DNA of 64,000 nucleotides from Ramlibacter aurantiacus (GTDB taxonomy: Bacteria > Pseudomonadota > Gammaproteobacteria > Burkholderiales > Burkholderiaceae_C), in the NCBI RefSeq assembly GCF_016722895.1, contig NZ_JAEQNA010000008.1, forward strand, positions 1 to 64,000, written 5' to 3'. The notes under the pieces were generated by a model. It saw nothing but the letters and a program-made list of their open reading frames with translations, ran no database searches and had not been told where the DNA came from. Each line of letters opens with the position of its first letter. Within the stretch, counting starts at the first letter, position 1. A program made the translations under genes and the position numbers. Below are positions 23,690 through 32,899 of the stretch, piece by piece.

Positions 23690-26595
23690 GATTTTTGCCT
23701 TGCAAAATAGGCGACGATCTTTCGTGCGCCGCCGAGAACGCCCGGGGTATTGGGCATCGTTCTCACCTGCGGAAAGGTTTCCTTGCTTTCGTCGGGCTCT
23801 GCCGGTCGGATGTTCACGCGCACGTCGTACCATCCGGCCTGCCCAGTGATCGGGTCCGAGTTACTGATCCTGCCCTGCGCAAAATGGAGTTCCTCAGTGA
23901 TCAGGTGGTTCAGCAGAAAGCCCATGCGCGACTCGTCCGCCGCCGGCGCGAGTTGCCAAGACCCTGAGCCCTTGCCGATCGCGTTCCAGGTCCAGACAGT
24001 GCCCGGCTCCACTGCGTCGCTATAGCGCACCATGCAGCGCAGCTCGCCCCAGGCGCTGGTCACCCAACACCAGCCGCCGTCGCTGACGCCGGCCTGCTGA
24101 GCGGTCACGGGATTCACGTACAGATAGTTGTGGCTGTGGATCTGACGCAGCCACGCGTTCTGAGAATCCCACGAGTGATACATCGCCATGGGCCGCTGAG
24201 TGATAGCCGAAAGTGGGAAGCGTTCGGTGTCCACGCAGTCGTTCTCCAGCGGGGCATACCAGAAGGGCAACGGGTCGAAGTAGGTGGCGATACGCTCGCG
24301 CAGGGCATCGGGCGGCTGTCGACCGCGGCTCTTGCCCTGCGCCGCGAGCCGGAAGCTCTGGAGAGTGTCCGAGTAGATGGCAAGCTGGATTGGGTCGTTG
24401 CGCTGCCGCCACCCGTACTCCTTGGCGAAGTTCAGGTAAGGCTGGTTCCAGTTGCGCATGTACTGCTGGTCTTCCCGCATGTGGTACTGGAACACGCAAT
24501 TGTTCTTGCCGTACATCTCCCACTGCTTCGGGTTGGGATCGCCGCGCAGGTGCTCGGTGCCATCCTTGCCGCGCCACCCCATAAGGAAGCCGACGCCGGG
24601 CTGCGCCTGAAAGTTGACAACGAAGTCGGGATAGTCCTTGAACTTGCGCGAGCCGTCCTCGTTAGTGAAGGCCGGAAATTTGAGCCTCGAAGCCAACTCG
24701 ATCAAGACTTCCTGGAACGGCTTGCAGTTGCCGGCGGGTTCGACCACCGGAACCCGCACAGAGTCGGCCGGCCCTTCAAATTCAGAGATCGGCCGGTCCA
24801 GCATGCTCATTACGTCATGCCGTTCGAGGTAGGTTGTGTCCGGCAGCACAAGGTCGGCGAAGGCCACAGTCTCGCTCTGGAAGGCGTCGCAGACCACCAG
24901 GAAGGGGATCTTGTAGTTGCCGTCCTCGCCGCGCTCGTTGAGCTTCTTGCGCACTTCCATGGTGTTCATTGTGGAGTTCCACGCCATGTTCGCCATGAAG
25001 ATCAGGAGCGTGTCGATTTCGTACGGATCACCGCGAACGGCGTTGGTGATCACGTTGTGCATCATGCCGTGCGCAGATAACGGGTGTTCCCACGAAAAGG
25101 CGTGGTCGATGCGCAGCGGCGTGCCGTCCGCGTGCACCGCCAGTTCATCGGGGCTGGCCGGGAAGCCGAGAGGCGCGGCATTCAGCGGTGTGTTCGGCCG
25201 GATCATGGCGGGGTCATTAAAGGCGCGGTAGTTCGGCACTATGTGCCGCGGGTAAGGCGCCTTGTGTCGGAAGCCGCCCGGCACGTCAATGGTGCCGAGC
25301 ACGCTCATGAGGACGGCCAGCGCGCGCACTGTCTGGAAGCCGTTTGAGTGCGCCGCCAGGCCGCGCATCGCGTGGAAGGCAACCGGCCGTCCCTGGGTGG
25401 TTTCGTGTCGCTTGCCCCAGGCGTCCGTCCAGGGGATCGGCAGTTCAAAAGACTGGTGCAGAGCCGTCTCGCCCATTTCACGCGCCAGCGCCTTTATGCG
25501 GGCGGCTGGGATGCCCGTGATCTCCGCCGCCCATTCGGGCGTGGTGGTCGCCACCCGATCGCGCAGAAGCTGGAAGGCAGGCGCCACGCGTGCTCCGGCC
25601 GGCAGCCTGTAGTTGCCCTCGAGTGCCAGCAGACGGCCTTCCTCCACGCCTTCAGGGTAGGCGTGCACCACGCCGCCGCTCGCCAGGTCCCACGCCAGCT
25701 TGTTATGCGGGTTGCGGCCGTCGCCCGGCGGGCCCGCGGCGGGGTCGAACGCGAATAGTCCCTCGCGCTCGCCCTCGTCCAACGTCACGAGCTGCGGCGC
25801 GTTTGTGTAGCGCTGGAGGAACTCGCGGTCGATCAGGCCGGTGGTGATCAACTCGTGTAACAACGCCATGAAAAGAGCGCCATCGGTGCCGGGCCGGATC
25901 GGGATCCATTCGTCGGCGATAGCGGAGTAGCCCGTCCGCACAGGGTTGATGGAGATGAAGCGGCCACCGGCGCGCTTGAACTTGCCCAGCGCGAGCTTCA
26001 TCGGGTTACTGTGGTGGTCCTCCGCCGTCCCGATCATCACGAACAGCTTGGAACGGTCCAGGTCCGGACCGCCGAATTCCCAGAAGCTGCCACCGATCGT
26101 ATAGATCATGCCGGCGGCCATGTTGACCGAGCAGAAGCCGCCGTGCGCCGCGTAGTTCGGCGTGCCGAACTGGCGGGCGAACAGGCTGGTGAGGGCCTGC
26201 ATCTGGTCGCGACCGGTGAACAGCGCGAACTTCTTAGGGTCCGTCGCGCGAATCTTGCCGAGCCGCTCGGACAATATGCCGAAAGCCTGGTCCCATGAAA
26301 TTGGTTCGAATTCCCCATCCCCCCGCTGGGAGCCCGCTTTGCGCAGCAGCGGCTGCGTCAGGCGCGCAGGTGAGACCTGCTTCATGATGCCGGAACTGCC
26401 TTTGGCGCAGATCACCCCCCTGTTGATCGGGTGGTCCGGGTTGCCGTCGATGTACCGTACCTCGCCGTCGCGCAGGTGGACGCGAATGCCGCAGCGACAC
26501 GCGCACATGTAGCACGTGGTGGTCTTGACCTCCGTCCCGACCGCGGAACTCGCGGTCGCATCGTGCAACGGCTCGCTCGAGAGGAATTTGAACAT
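23686..26595 (-). CDS. soeA: Molybdopterin oxidoreductase, cytoplasmic sulfite dehydrogenase SoeA-like
   Basis: The 969-residue protein is a DMSO-reductase-family catalytic subunit. A [4Fe-4S] site is formed by C28-x2-C31-x3-C35-x27-C63 (CYMCACRCG ... VICAKG). Molybdopterin-domain landmarks include FCSVNMAAGMIYTIGG and SFWEFGGPDLDRSKLFVMIG. No twin-arginine signal is present, which together with DmsC- and DmsB-like partners distinguishes SoeABC from periplasmic polysulfide or thiosulfate reductases. SoeABC oxidises sulfite to sulfate on the cytoplasmic side, feeding the quinone pool. Assignment to Soe rather than another member rests on gene order and lack of a signal. Confidence 0.75.
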   Translation of the reverse strand: MFKFLSSEPLHDATASSAVGTEVKTTTCYMCACRCGIRVHLRDGEVRYIDGNPDHPINRGVICAKGSSGIMKQVSPARLTQPLLRKAGSQRGDGEFEPISWDQAFGILSERLGKIRATDPKKFALFTGRDQMQALTSLFARQFGTPNYAAHGGFCSVNMAAGMIYTIGGSFWEFGGPDLDRSKLFVMIGTAEDHHSNPMKLALGKFKRAGGRFISINPVRTGYSAIADEWIPIRPGTDGALFMALLHELITTGLIDREFLQRYTNAPQLVTLDEGEREGLFAFDPAAGPPGDGRNPHNKLAWDLASGGVVHAYPEGVEEGRLLALEGNYRLPAGARVAPAFQLLRDRVATTTPEWAAEITGIPAARIKALAREMGETALHQSFELPIPWTDAWGKRHETTQGRPVAFHAMRGLAAHSNGFQTVRALAVLMSVLGTIDVPGGFRHKAPYPRHIVPNYRAFNDPAMIRPNTPLNAAPLGFPASPDELAVHADGTPLRIDHAFSWEHPLSAHGMMHNVITNAVRGDPYEIDTLLIFMANMAWNSTMNTMEVRKKLNERGEDGNYKIPFLVVCDAFQSETVAFADLVLPDTTYLERHDVMSMLDRPISEFEGPADSVRVPVVEPAGNCKPFQEVLIELASRLKFPAFTNEDGSRKFKDYPDFVVNFQAQPGVGFLMGWRGKDGTEHLRGDPNPKQWEMYGKNNCVFQYHMREDQQYMRNWNQPYLNFAKEYGWRQRNDPIQLAIYSDTLQSFRLAAQGKSRGRQPPDALRERIATYFDPLPFWYAPLENDCVDTERFPLSAITQRPMAMYHSWDSQNAWLRQIHSHNYLYVNPVTAQQAGVSDGGWCWVTSAWGELRCMVRYSDAVEPGTVWTWNAIGKGSGSWQLAPAADESRMGFLLNHLITEELHFAQGRISNSDPITGQAGWYDVRVNIRPAEPDESKETFPQVRTMPNTPGVLGGARKIVAYFARQKS

Positions 26596-26648
26596 GCGCA
26601 GATGCTAGGCCGTTGTCCCAGCTGCCTAAGCTCATAATTCGGTTCTTC

Positions 26649-27545
26649 GTGAACCAGAAAACCGATCAGAGACTTCGCGTCACGCTGCGCCAGCTGGAGG
26701 TGTTCGCCGCGGTCGCCCGCGGCGGCACGACGCGGGCCGCGGCCGAGGAGATCTCCCGCTCGCAATCGGCGGCAAGCAACGCGCTCGGCGAGCTGGAGGC
26801 CGTGCTCGGCGTGCAACTGTTCGACCGGGTCGGAAAGAAGCTGGTCATCAACGAGAACGGGCGCGCCCTGCTGCCCAGGGCAGCCAGCATCGTGGAGCAG
26901 GCCCTCGAGACCGAGTTGCTGTTCACGACCGCGCACGCCGCGCCGCTACGGCTGGCCTCCAGCTATACGATTGGCGAGTACCTGCTGCCCGGGTTGATCG
27001 CGACCTGGAAGGCGACACACCCGCGCAGCCACGTGCGGCTGCAGATCGCCAACACCCATGACGTATTTGAGTCAGTTGCCTCATTCAGCGCGGACATCGG
27101 GTTCATCGAGGGTACGCACACGCACCCGGAGCTCACGGTCCGGCGCTGGAGGTCCGATGAATTGGTGATCATTGCCTCACCGGACCACCCCCTGGCGGGC
27201 CGACGGGCCACTGGGCGGCTCCTGCAGCAGGCGACCTGGGTGCTGCGCGAAACGGGCTCCGGCACGCGAGAGGCATCCGACCGCTGGCTGATTCCTCACT
27301 TACCGCAGATCGAGGTGGAGTTGGAGCTCGGCAGCAACGAGGCGGTGAAACGGGCCGTCGCTTCCGGCATCGGCCTGGGCTGTCTTTCGCGTTACGCCGT
27401 GAAGGAGGCCATCGGCCAGGGCTGGCTGGTAGAAGTATTCACGTCGCTGCCCGCCATGCAGCGGACGCTCGCCATCGTGCTGCATCGCTCCAAACGGCTG
27501 GGCGCCGCCGCCACGGGTTTCCTGCAGCACTGCGTGCACTCCTGA
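26649..27545 (+). CDS. LysR-family regulator divergent from soeABC
   Basis: The winged helix begins at VTLRQLEVFAAVARGGTTRA and recognition helix SRSQSAASNALGELEAVLGV, followed by a periplasmic-binding-protein-like effector domain (RLASSYTIGEYLLPGLIATW). I start at the GTG at 26649 (298 residues); an upstream TTG would leave just 17 bases to soeA. It resembles CbbR/CysB-like members in its effector region. Divergence suggests control of soeABC, perhaps sensing a sulfur compound. Confidence 0.85.
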   Translation: MNQKTDQRLRVTLRQLEVFAAVARGGTTRAAAEEISRSQSAASNALGELEAVLGVQLFDRVGKKLVINENGRALLPRAASIVEQALETELLFTTAHAAPLRLASSYTIGEYLLPGLIATWKATHPRSHVRLQIANTHDVFESVASFSADIGFIEGTHTHPELTVRRWRSDELVIIASPDHPLAGRRATGRLLQQATWVLRETGSGTREASDRWLIPHLPQIEVELELGSNEAVKRAVASGIGLGCLSRYAVKEAIGQGWLVEVFTSLPAMQRTLAIVLHRSKRLGAAATGFLQHCVHS

Positions 27546-28061
27546 GGCCGCGGTCGCGCACGGAAATAACAGGTTTGACTTTACTTGAACGGAAATTGCG
27601 TGCAGCGCTCACTCAGCAGACATGTCCGGCTCCGAGATTTCCCTCCGTCAGTCCATTCCTGCTGCCGACCTCGTGCCTGATTTCAAGGCGGCTGAGACCC
27701 GCGCCTTGACCTGGGTGCCGCTCGCGTGCCAGAAGCTGGACCAATGCCACTGCGCTTATCCTTGCGCGAGTGAACGAACGGACTTGCCTGGCCTCCGTCC
27801 GCACGACTTCCAATGGTGGAAGCATGGATCGTAGATATGTCGTTCCAGACGCTTCCGCGCATTGTTACGGGCAGCTGCGCTGTGCGGTCAATGAACCACG
27901 TCCATTGAGCAAGGGGCAGTGAGCTATCAGCCTACGTTCCCACGTAAATGGACGTGGGAACGTAAAGACAGACGATCTGGAAGACCTCAGGCGCGGGCTG
28001 GTGTCGGACACAAGGGTGATGGGCACAGCGTGTTATTGACCGCTTAGGCATTACCTCGTGC
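27546..28061. other. Intergenic stretch with strong inverted repeat
   Basis: No convincing gene. A 70-codon frame at 27622-27834 has no conserved features. The main feature is the 13-bp perfect inverted repeat at 27933-27964. To its right the serine recombinase remnant begins. Confidence 0.5.
27933..27964. repeat. 13-bp perfect inverted repeat
   Basis: TACGTTCCCACGT and ACGTGGGAACGTA are exact reverse complements separated by AAATGG. There is no T-run on either side, so a terminator is unlikely. It could be a protein-binding site or an end of a lost mobile element next to the recombinase scrap. Confidence 0.6.
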
Positions 28062-28190
28062 GCCTCTCCTTGCGGCCAAGGGCCTCCGCACCCTCGCCGG
28101 GGGGGCCGTTCACGCAGCGGATCGTGTCTTAGCTGCTCTCATGCGAGCTGTTCACGGGCACGTACGTGTGGGGCTTGATGGAGAGGACCG
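28062..28190 (+). pseudogene. Serine recombinase remnant related to the one at 13282-14850
   Basis: In two frames the plus strand reads LLAAKGLRTLAGG, then PFTQRIVS-stop-LLSCELFTGTYVWGLMERTE. The recombinase at 13282-14850 reads LLAAEGHRTRAGG, PFTLRIVSSLLSCEL and FVGTYVWGTLTRTD at the same place. A frameshift and an in-frame TAG show decay. About 43 codons remain before the Bug fragment begins. Confidence 0.8.
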
Positions 28191-28194
28191 AGGT

Positions 28195-28749
28195 AAGGCA
28201 GAAGGAGTTCCGTTCGCTTCCCCAGGTTTGGGCTCTCATGGTCATTTAGTTGGCGAACTGTTTAGCTCACGCGCCAAGTTGAAGATGACGCATGTACCAT
28301 ATAACGGTGGCGGGCCGGCGGTAGTGGACCTAATGTCAGGCCACATTCCCACGGGTTTTATGACACTTGGTTCTCTATCCCAGCAAGTGCGCAGCGGAAA
28401 GATCAGACTGCTTGCAGTCGCCAGCGCAGGACGTGTCGCGGCATTCCCGGATGTCCCGACGTTCGCAGAGCTTGGCTACAAAGAGCTGACAGGTGCGACT
28501 TGGTTTGGTTTGGCAGGACCCGCACAGTTGCCGCGAGAAATCACGCTAAAGCTAAACTCCGCTGTTCGTAAGGCACTAGCCGACCCCGATGTTCGCGCAA
28601 AGTTGAACGCCGAGGCCATCGAAGTGGGCGACTTAGACCCTGAAAAAACTGCTGAATTTTTCCGGGCAGAATACGCGCGTTGGGCGCCAATCGCCCGCCA
28701 AGTGCCGAAGAAGGCCGCTGGTCCAACACCTAAAACAGAAGCTCGTTAA
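28195..28749 (+). pseudogene. C-terminal two thirds of a Bug/TctC receptor gene
   Basis: From GVPFASPGLGSHGHLVGELF onward the frame encodes the second domain of a Bug receptor (MTHVPYNGGGPAVVDLMSGH, FPDVPTFAELGYKELTGATW) up to the stop. The signal peptide and first domain are missing; recombinase-derived DNA precedes it directly. A start codon at 28141 exists only by chance within that remnant. Non-functional as a receptor. Confidence 0.85.
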
Positions 28750-28969
28750 CTCACTGCTGCCCAAACTCGTATCGGCCAGTTGCTTCTAGCGTAACGAGCC
28801 ATAGCTGCAGCTTTTGCTGAAGCACCGGCTGGTCCGTGGCGATCATAGGGTAGTGAGTGCTCGAACGAGCAGTTCCGTCAGGTGGCTGCTGGTGGTTATT
28901 TGCCGCGGTCTTCGTCTACTGATCCCGTGTGCACTCGTCAAACGGCGGTTGCAATTCGATCGAGGCGAG

Positions 28970-29160
28970 CGCCGGGGCATGGGTTCCCGTTGATCATTGT
29001 GTAGGAGTTGTTCGGTCCGCGCCCCCGCGAGGCGCTCTTGCGTCCGGATGCTGACGTATTTGCGATCCGCGATCGGAGTGGCAAACCAGTTGCCATCTCT
29101 CTCAGGCTGCTTGGCGTACAGGGCCTGTTCAAGGGCGTCCGGTAAGAAGGCTATCCGCAT
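28970..29160 (-). pseudogene. IS3-family OrfB relic
   Basis: The minus strand reads FLPDALEQALYAKQPERDGN, then ADRKYVSIRTQERLAGARTE. This is the DALE-x-A-x(10)-HHSDRG-Q-Y-x-SIRYTERLAEAG stretch of IS3 integrase domains with small deletions and loss of the catalytic region. No other part of the IS survives here. It is not obviously from the same IS as the orfA at the left window edge. Confidence 0.65.
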
Positions 29161-29207
29161 GGATGCCCACCCGCGCGCCGTTCGGCGACTCGCCGTCGCC
29201 GGGTATA

Positions 29208-30308
29208 TCAATCGCGAATGTCCTGGAGGAACCACTCGGTCGGCAATTCGCGTCCCATGCCGACGGCGCGCGCCTTGCGGTAAACCAGGCCGCCCGCCGC
29301 CGAGAACTGCAGGCCTTGGTTGCCTATGTTGTGATAGAAGGTGATCTCCTGATCGCTGCGCTGCCCTGGGACGCGTCCGAACACCAGGTCGCAGTAGTCC
29401 GGATAGTCTCCGCCGAATCCGCTCGCGCCCGTCGGCTCAGGCAGCCGCCGCATTTCCTCCTCGGTTCCGGCTATGAAGGCAACGGGGCTGTGGCCGACCT
29501 CGCAGCGCACGCGGTGACTCTCGGCGAGCTTCAGCCCGCCGACGCCCTGGCGAATCTTGACGTCGAAGCGCGCAAGCGCTTCGCGGCTAACCTCGGCTGG
29601 GCCCAGCATCGCCACGTGCATGCCGGGCTCAAGCCACTGCGCGTCGAACGTGGGCGACATGCTGTCGGTGCAGGTGGAAAGAATGTCCGCCCCACGCACG
29701 GCCTCTCGCGCGCTGTCAACCGGGGTGACCTCAATGCCGAGCTTTTCTCCCATCTCCTGTGCGTAGAGCTCGCGGTTTGCTCGCGTGGGGCTGAAGACCT
29801 TAACGCGTTGGATCGGCCGCACAGCGCAGAACGCTTCGAGAAACGTGCGCGCCATGCCGCCCGAACCCAGCATGCCGACGGTCTGCGCGTCTCTGCGCGA
29901 AAGGTGCTTCGCGCCGATCCCCGCGCCCGCGCCGACGCGCATGTGCTGCAGCAGCCCGTCGTTGATGATGGCAAGCGGCTCGCCGTTCTTCGTGCTGAAA
30001 AGGAAGATGAGCCCGCAATACAGTCCCGGCTGCACGCAATACTTGTTCTCGCGCCACACGCCGGAGGCGTTCTTTGGCCAAGTTATGACATCCGACTTCA
30101 TGCGAATGGCGAAGATGCCATCGTTCGCGCCTTCCATTGTGCCCCAGCGGTAGTAACCGTCTTCACGTTCGCAGGGGACGTACATGTCCAGGCGCGGCCG
30201 GTGGATTGCGCCGCCGGACGGAAGCTGCCGAAACGCGTGCTCGAGCGCATCGATACATTCGGACATCGACAGCAGCTGCTCCACCACTTCGTTGTGAATG
30301 AATAACAT
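29208..30308 (-). CDS. Ornithine cyclodeaminase/mu-crystallin family protein
   Basis: The 366 residues show the family pattern: N-terminal helix pair, GLIFLFSTKNGEPLAIINDG, then MRVGAGAGIGAKHLSRRDAQ and the Rossmann motif TVGMLGSGGMARTFLEAF, with ILSTCTDSM and MLGPAEVSREAL following. Members reduce cyclic imines or ketimines or deaminate amino acids with NAD(P). The long version here (standard is about 315-330) matches a subgroup often found in aromatic or opine catabolic clusters. Substrate unknown. It diverges from the beta-hydroxyacid dehydrogenase gene. Confidence 0.82.
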   Translation of the reverse strand: MLFIHNEVVEQLLSMSECIDALEHAFRQLPSGGAIHRPRLDMYVPCEREDGYYRWGTMEGANDGIFAIRMKSDVITWPKNASGVWRENKYCVQPGLYCGLIFLFSTKNGEPLAIINDGLLQHMRVGAGAGIGAKHLSRRDAQTVGMLGSGGMARTFLEAFCAVRPIQRVKVFSPTRANRELYAQEMGEKLGIEVTPVDSAREAVRGADILSTCTDSMSPTFDAQWLEPGMHVAMLGPAEVSREALARFDVKIRQGVGGLKLAESHRVRCEVGHSPVAFIAGTEEEMRRLPEPTGASGFGGDYPDYCDLVFGRVPGQRSDQEITFYHNIGNQGLQFSAAGGLVYRKARAVGMGRELPTEWFLQDIRD

Positions 30309-30376
30309 TCCCGCTTCTCCACCAGCTCACTGGATAAGATAGAGGCGCCAAGTGTATCGACATCGAGAGGCAGCCT

Positions 30377-31204
30377 GTGACTGTGACTGAGATCAGGAGC
30401 GTGGGCATCGTAGGGCTCGGCAGCATGGGCAGACCGATCGCTCGACACATTGCCCGGCGAGGTTTCCAGACCGCCGGCTACGAAGTCGATGCAGCAACGG
30501 CGCAGCGGGCGTCGGGCGAGGGCATCGCCTTAGCAGCCTCGGCGGCCGAGCTGGCCGCGGCAAGCGACCTTATCGTCGTGCTCGTCGGGTTCGATGCCGA
30601 GGTCGAGGCAGTGATTCTTGGAGAGGGCGGAGTTCTTTCCCGCATCCGCCCGGGATCAATCATCGCGGTCTGTTCGACCGTTGCGCCTCAGACGATGAAT
30701 GCTCTCGCACATGAGGTCCAGCGCGAGGGCGTTCACCTTGTAGATGCTCCCCTTACTCGTGGGGAGGAGGCTGCGGAAAGCGGGAAGCTACTCGTCATGG
30801 TCGGCGGAGAGTCGCACGCAGTGGAGCGTTGCCGGCCGGTTTTCTCGGCGTTTGCCGATCCGGTATGTCACTTGGGCGCCCTCGGCGCTGGCCAAATTGG
30901 CAAGCTTGTCAATAACCTCATCCTGTGGGCATGCATGTCGGCCAACTACGAGGGCCTAAAGCTCGCGAGCGCACTCGGAGTTGAGCCAGAAGCTCTGCGG
31001 CGGGTGCTGGTCCAATCCAGCGCCAGCAACTGGTCGCTTCAGACGCGGGCCGATGAGAAGCCGGTTCCCTGGGCAGAGAAGGACATGACCATTGTGCTGA
31101 AGGAAGCCGACCTTGCCCACGTGAGTTTGCCGCTATGCGGGGTGGTAAAAGAGGTAATCAAGGGCTTCAAAATCGAGCGCGGGCTTCCGCTACTGGGGAT
31201 CTGA
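30377..31204 (+). CDS. Beta-hydroxyacid dehydrogenase (3-hydroxyisobutyrate dehydrogenase family)
   Basis: The N-terminal Rossmann motif VGIVGLGSMGRPIARHIARRG, the substrate motif VDAPLTRGEEAAESGKLLVM (variant of the DAPVSGG motif) and the catalytic-Lys helix GQIGKLVNNLIL are all in place. 275 residues, slightly shorter than the 290 usual. The TGA is followed by 2 bases and then the ATG of a Bug receptor gene, so the two form a unit. It probably oxidises a short hydroxyacid delivered by that receptor system. Confidence 0.85.
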   Translation: MTVTEIRSVGIVGLGSMGRPIARHIARRGFQTAGYEVDAATAQRASGEGIALAASAAELAAASDLIVVLVGFDAEVEAVILGEGGVLSRIRPGSIIAVCSTVAPQTMNALAHEVQREGVHLVDAPLTRGEEAAESGKLLVMVGGESHAVERCRPVFSAFADPVCHLGALGAGQIGKLVNNLILWACMSANYEGLKLASALGVEPEALRRVLVQSSASNWSLQTRADEKPVPWAEKDMTIVLKEADLAHVSLPLCGVVKEVIKGFKIERGLPLLGI

Positions 31205-31206
31205 CG

Positions 31207-32184
31207 ATGCTTATCAATCGCCGTGTTGCAATCGCCCTTTGTGGACTTTCTTTGCTCCTGCCTGCCCAGCTGCCTGCGCAGGAGGCTTACCCGAGTAAGC
31301 CCATCCGCCTCATCGTCCCGTACGCGCCCGGCGGCAACTCCGATACCCTTGCGCGCATCCTTTCCGACAAGCTGGCTGCTCGCATGGGGCAACCGATCGT
31401 GGTGGATAACCGACCATCCGCGGGGTCGATTCTCGGCACGGACCTCGCTGCTAAGGCTCCTCCAGACGGGTACACGCTCGCCATGACCGACCCAGGCCCG
31501 ATGGCGATCAATGCAGCTTTGTTCCGCAAGCTGCCCTACCAGCCCAGTAAGGATTTAGCGCCGGTAGCGCTTCTTGCTTCGGTGCAGCAAGTTCTCGTGG
31601 TGCACCCTTCGGTGCCAGCGCGGTCCATGCAGGAGCTCGTCGCCCTTGCCAAGGCAAAGCCAGGTGGGCTCAACTACGCTTCCTTTGGCATAGGCAGCAT
31701 CGGCCATCTCGCGACGGAACTCATCAAACGCACTGCTGACATCGACCTGGTGCACGTACCCTACAAGGGAACGGCGCAAGCCACTGCTGCCCTCCTTGCT
31801 GGAGAAGTTTCGGCTATCGTCCTTGGCGAGCCGGCAGTACTCGGGCACATAAAAGCTGGCCGAATGCGTGCGCTTGCTACCCTTGGCGGAAAACGTTCGG
31901 TGTCACTCCCCGAGGTGCCGACGATGGCCGAATCAGGGATCCCAGGATTCGACATCACCGTATGGTTCGGGGTAGTGGCGCCAGCGCGTACACCCGGCGA
32001 GATCATTGCCAAGCTAGCGGGCGAAATCTCGCAGGCGTTCGCCGAGCCTGACGTTAAGGAAAAGTTGTCAAACCTCGGCTTTGAGCTAAGGACGGGCACA
32101 CCGGTGCAGTTTAAGGCTCTGGTCGAGACAGAAACCCGGATGTGGGCCGCTGCCGTCGAGGCGTCTGGCGCTCGCCTCGATTAA
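31207..32184 (+). CDS. Bug/TctC-family tripartite tricarboxylate receptor
   Basis: The ATG at 31207 starts a signal peptide (MLINRRVAIALCGLSLLLPA) and a 325-residue protein with family landmarks: YPSKPIRLIVPYAPGGNSDT, VVDNRPSAGSILGTDL, HVPYKGTAQATAALLAGEVS and LPEVPTMAESGIPGF. Bug receptors are periplasmic and capture carboxylates for TctAB-type transporters. No tctA or tctB is nearby. It is coupled to the dehydrogenase upstream. Confidence 0.92.
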   Translation: MLINRRVAIALCGLSLLLPAQLPAQEAYPSKPIRLIVPYAPGGNSDTLARILSDKLAARMGQPIVVDNRPSAGSILGTDLAAKAPPDGYTLAMTDPGPMAINAALFRKLPYQPSKDLAPVALLASVQQVLVVHPSVPARSMQELVALAKAKPGGLNYASFGIGSIGHLATELIKRTADIDLVHVPYKGTAQATAALLAGEVSAIVLGEPAVLGHIKAGRMRALATLGGKRSVSLPEVPTMAESGIPGFDITVWFGVVAPARTPGEIIAKLAGEISQAFAEPDVKEKLSNLGFELRTGTPVQFKALVETETRMWAAAVEASGARLD

Positions 32185-32299
32185 CGCTTGCAGCCGCCGC
32201 TAACGCGAACTCGTAGCCCGCGGTGGCTGACAGTCTCCAGCCCTGTGGTCGATAAGCGTGGGACACGGTTCGTGGCCCGCTCTGGACTATGCCACCTTA

Positions 32300-32548
32300 C
32301 GATGAACTGTGACACAGCGAACGGAGAAATGCCGCGTCAGCTGAGCGTGGAACCGATTCCATTCCTCCCCACAAGGGCAGTGCCGCACGGAGTCGTCCAC
32401 CAGCACGTCGCGCGGGCGGCAATGGGGACGCTTGTCCACCGCCACGCAGGTGATTTGCGCGTGCTGGGGCGGCGTGGCCCAGCTGCCGCGCACGATTGAA
32501 GTCCGCGAGCACGCCGTCGCAATCGAGGAAGAGTTGCCGCTCGCTCAT
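32300..32548 (-). pseudogene. Remnant of a HAD-family phosphatase gene
   Basis: The ATG at 32548 overlaps the DUF2798 stop (ATGA). The start MSERQLFLDCDGVLADFNRA carries the HAD motif I DxDGVLxDF. Shortly after, the frame becomes meaningless; another frame then reads DKRPHCRPRDVLVDDSVRH, which is the typical HAD motif IV area (GDVLVDDR). The middle of the gene is deleted and frames are shifted, so it is inactive. Confidence 0.65.
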
Positions 32549-32802
32549 CGCCCGGGCGGCGCCACGGTCCAGCCCACCAGCCGGACCACGAGCGGACGCA
32601 TCAGCAGCACCCCCATGAAGGCCACCGGCCAAGCCACCGCATAGGCCTTGATCACGCGCCATGCATAGCCGCTGCCGGCGCCGGTGTTGTAGGCGGTGAG
32701 GGCAAGGCACAGCAATATGCAAACCAGCGAGGCCATGTAGAACGAGAAGGCCACGGGCGCGAAACGGGAAGGCAAGCGGTGACGGATCATCTGTTTCATC
32801 AT
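32545..32802 (-). CDS. DUF2798 small membrane protein
   Basis: 85 residues with two hydrophobic helices (VAFSFYMASLVCILLCLALT and AYAVAWPVAFMGVLLMRPLV) and the N-terminal RHRLPSRFAPVAFSF motif typical of DUF2798. Function unknown. The gene ends in an ATGA overlap with the HAD remnant and lies divergent from the oxygenase gene at 32900. Confidence 0.8.
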   Translation of the reverse strand: MMKQMIRHRLPSRFAPVAFSFYMASLVCILLCLALTAYNTGAGSGYAWRVIKAYAVAWPVAFMGVLLMRPLVVRLVGWTVAPPGR

Positions 32803-32899
32803 GGGCCGATATTTTTGATTGCCTTGGGAAAAGCCGGTCGAATATACTTAGCCCTCAAAGTATATTCCCCTTCATCCTTCCGCCACAGGAGCCCCTTCC

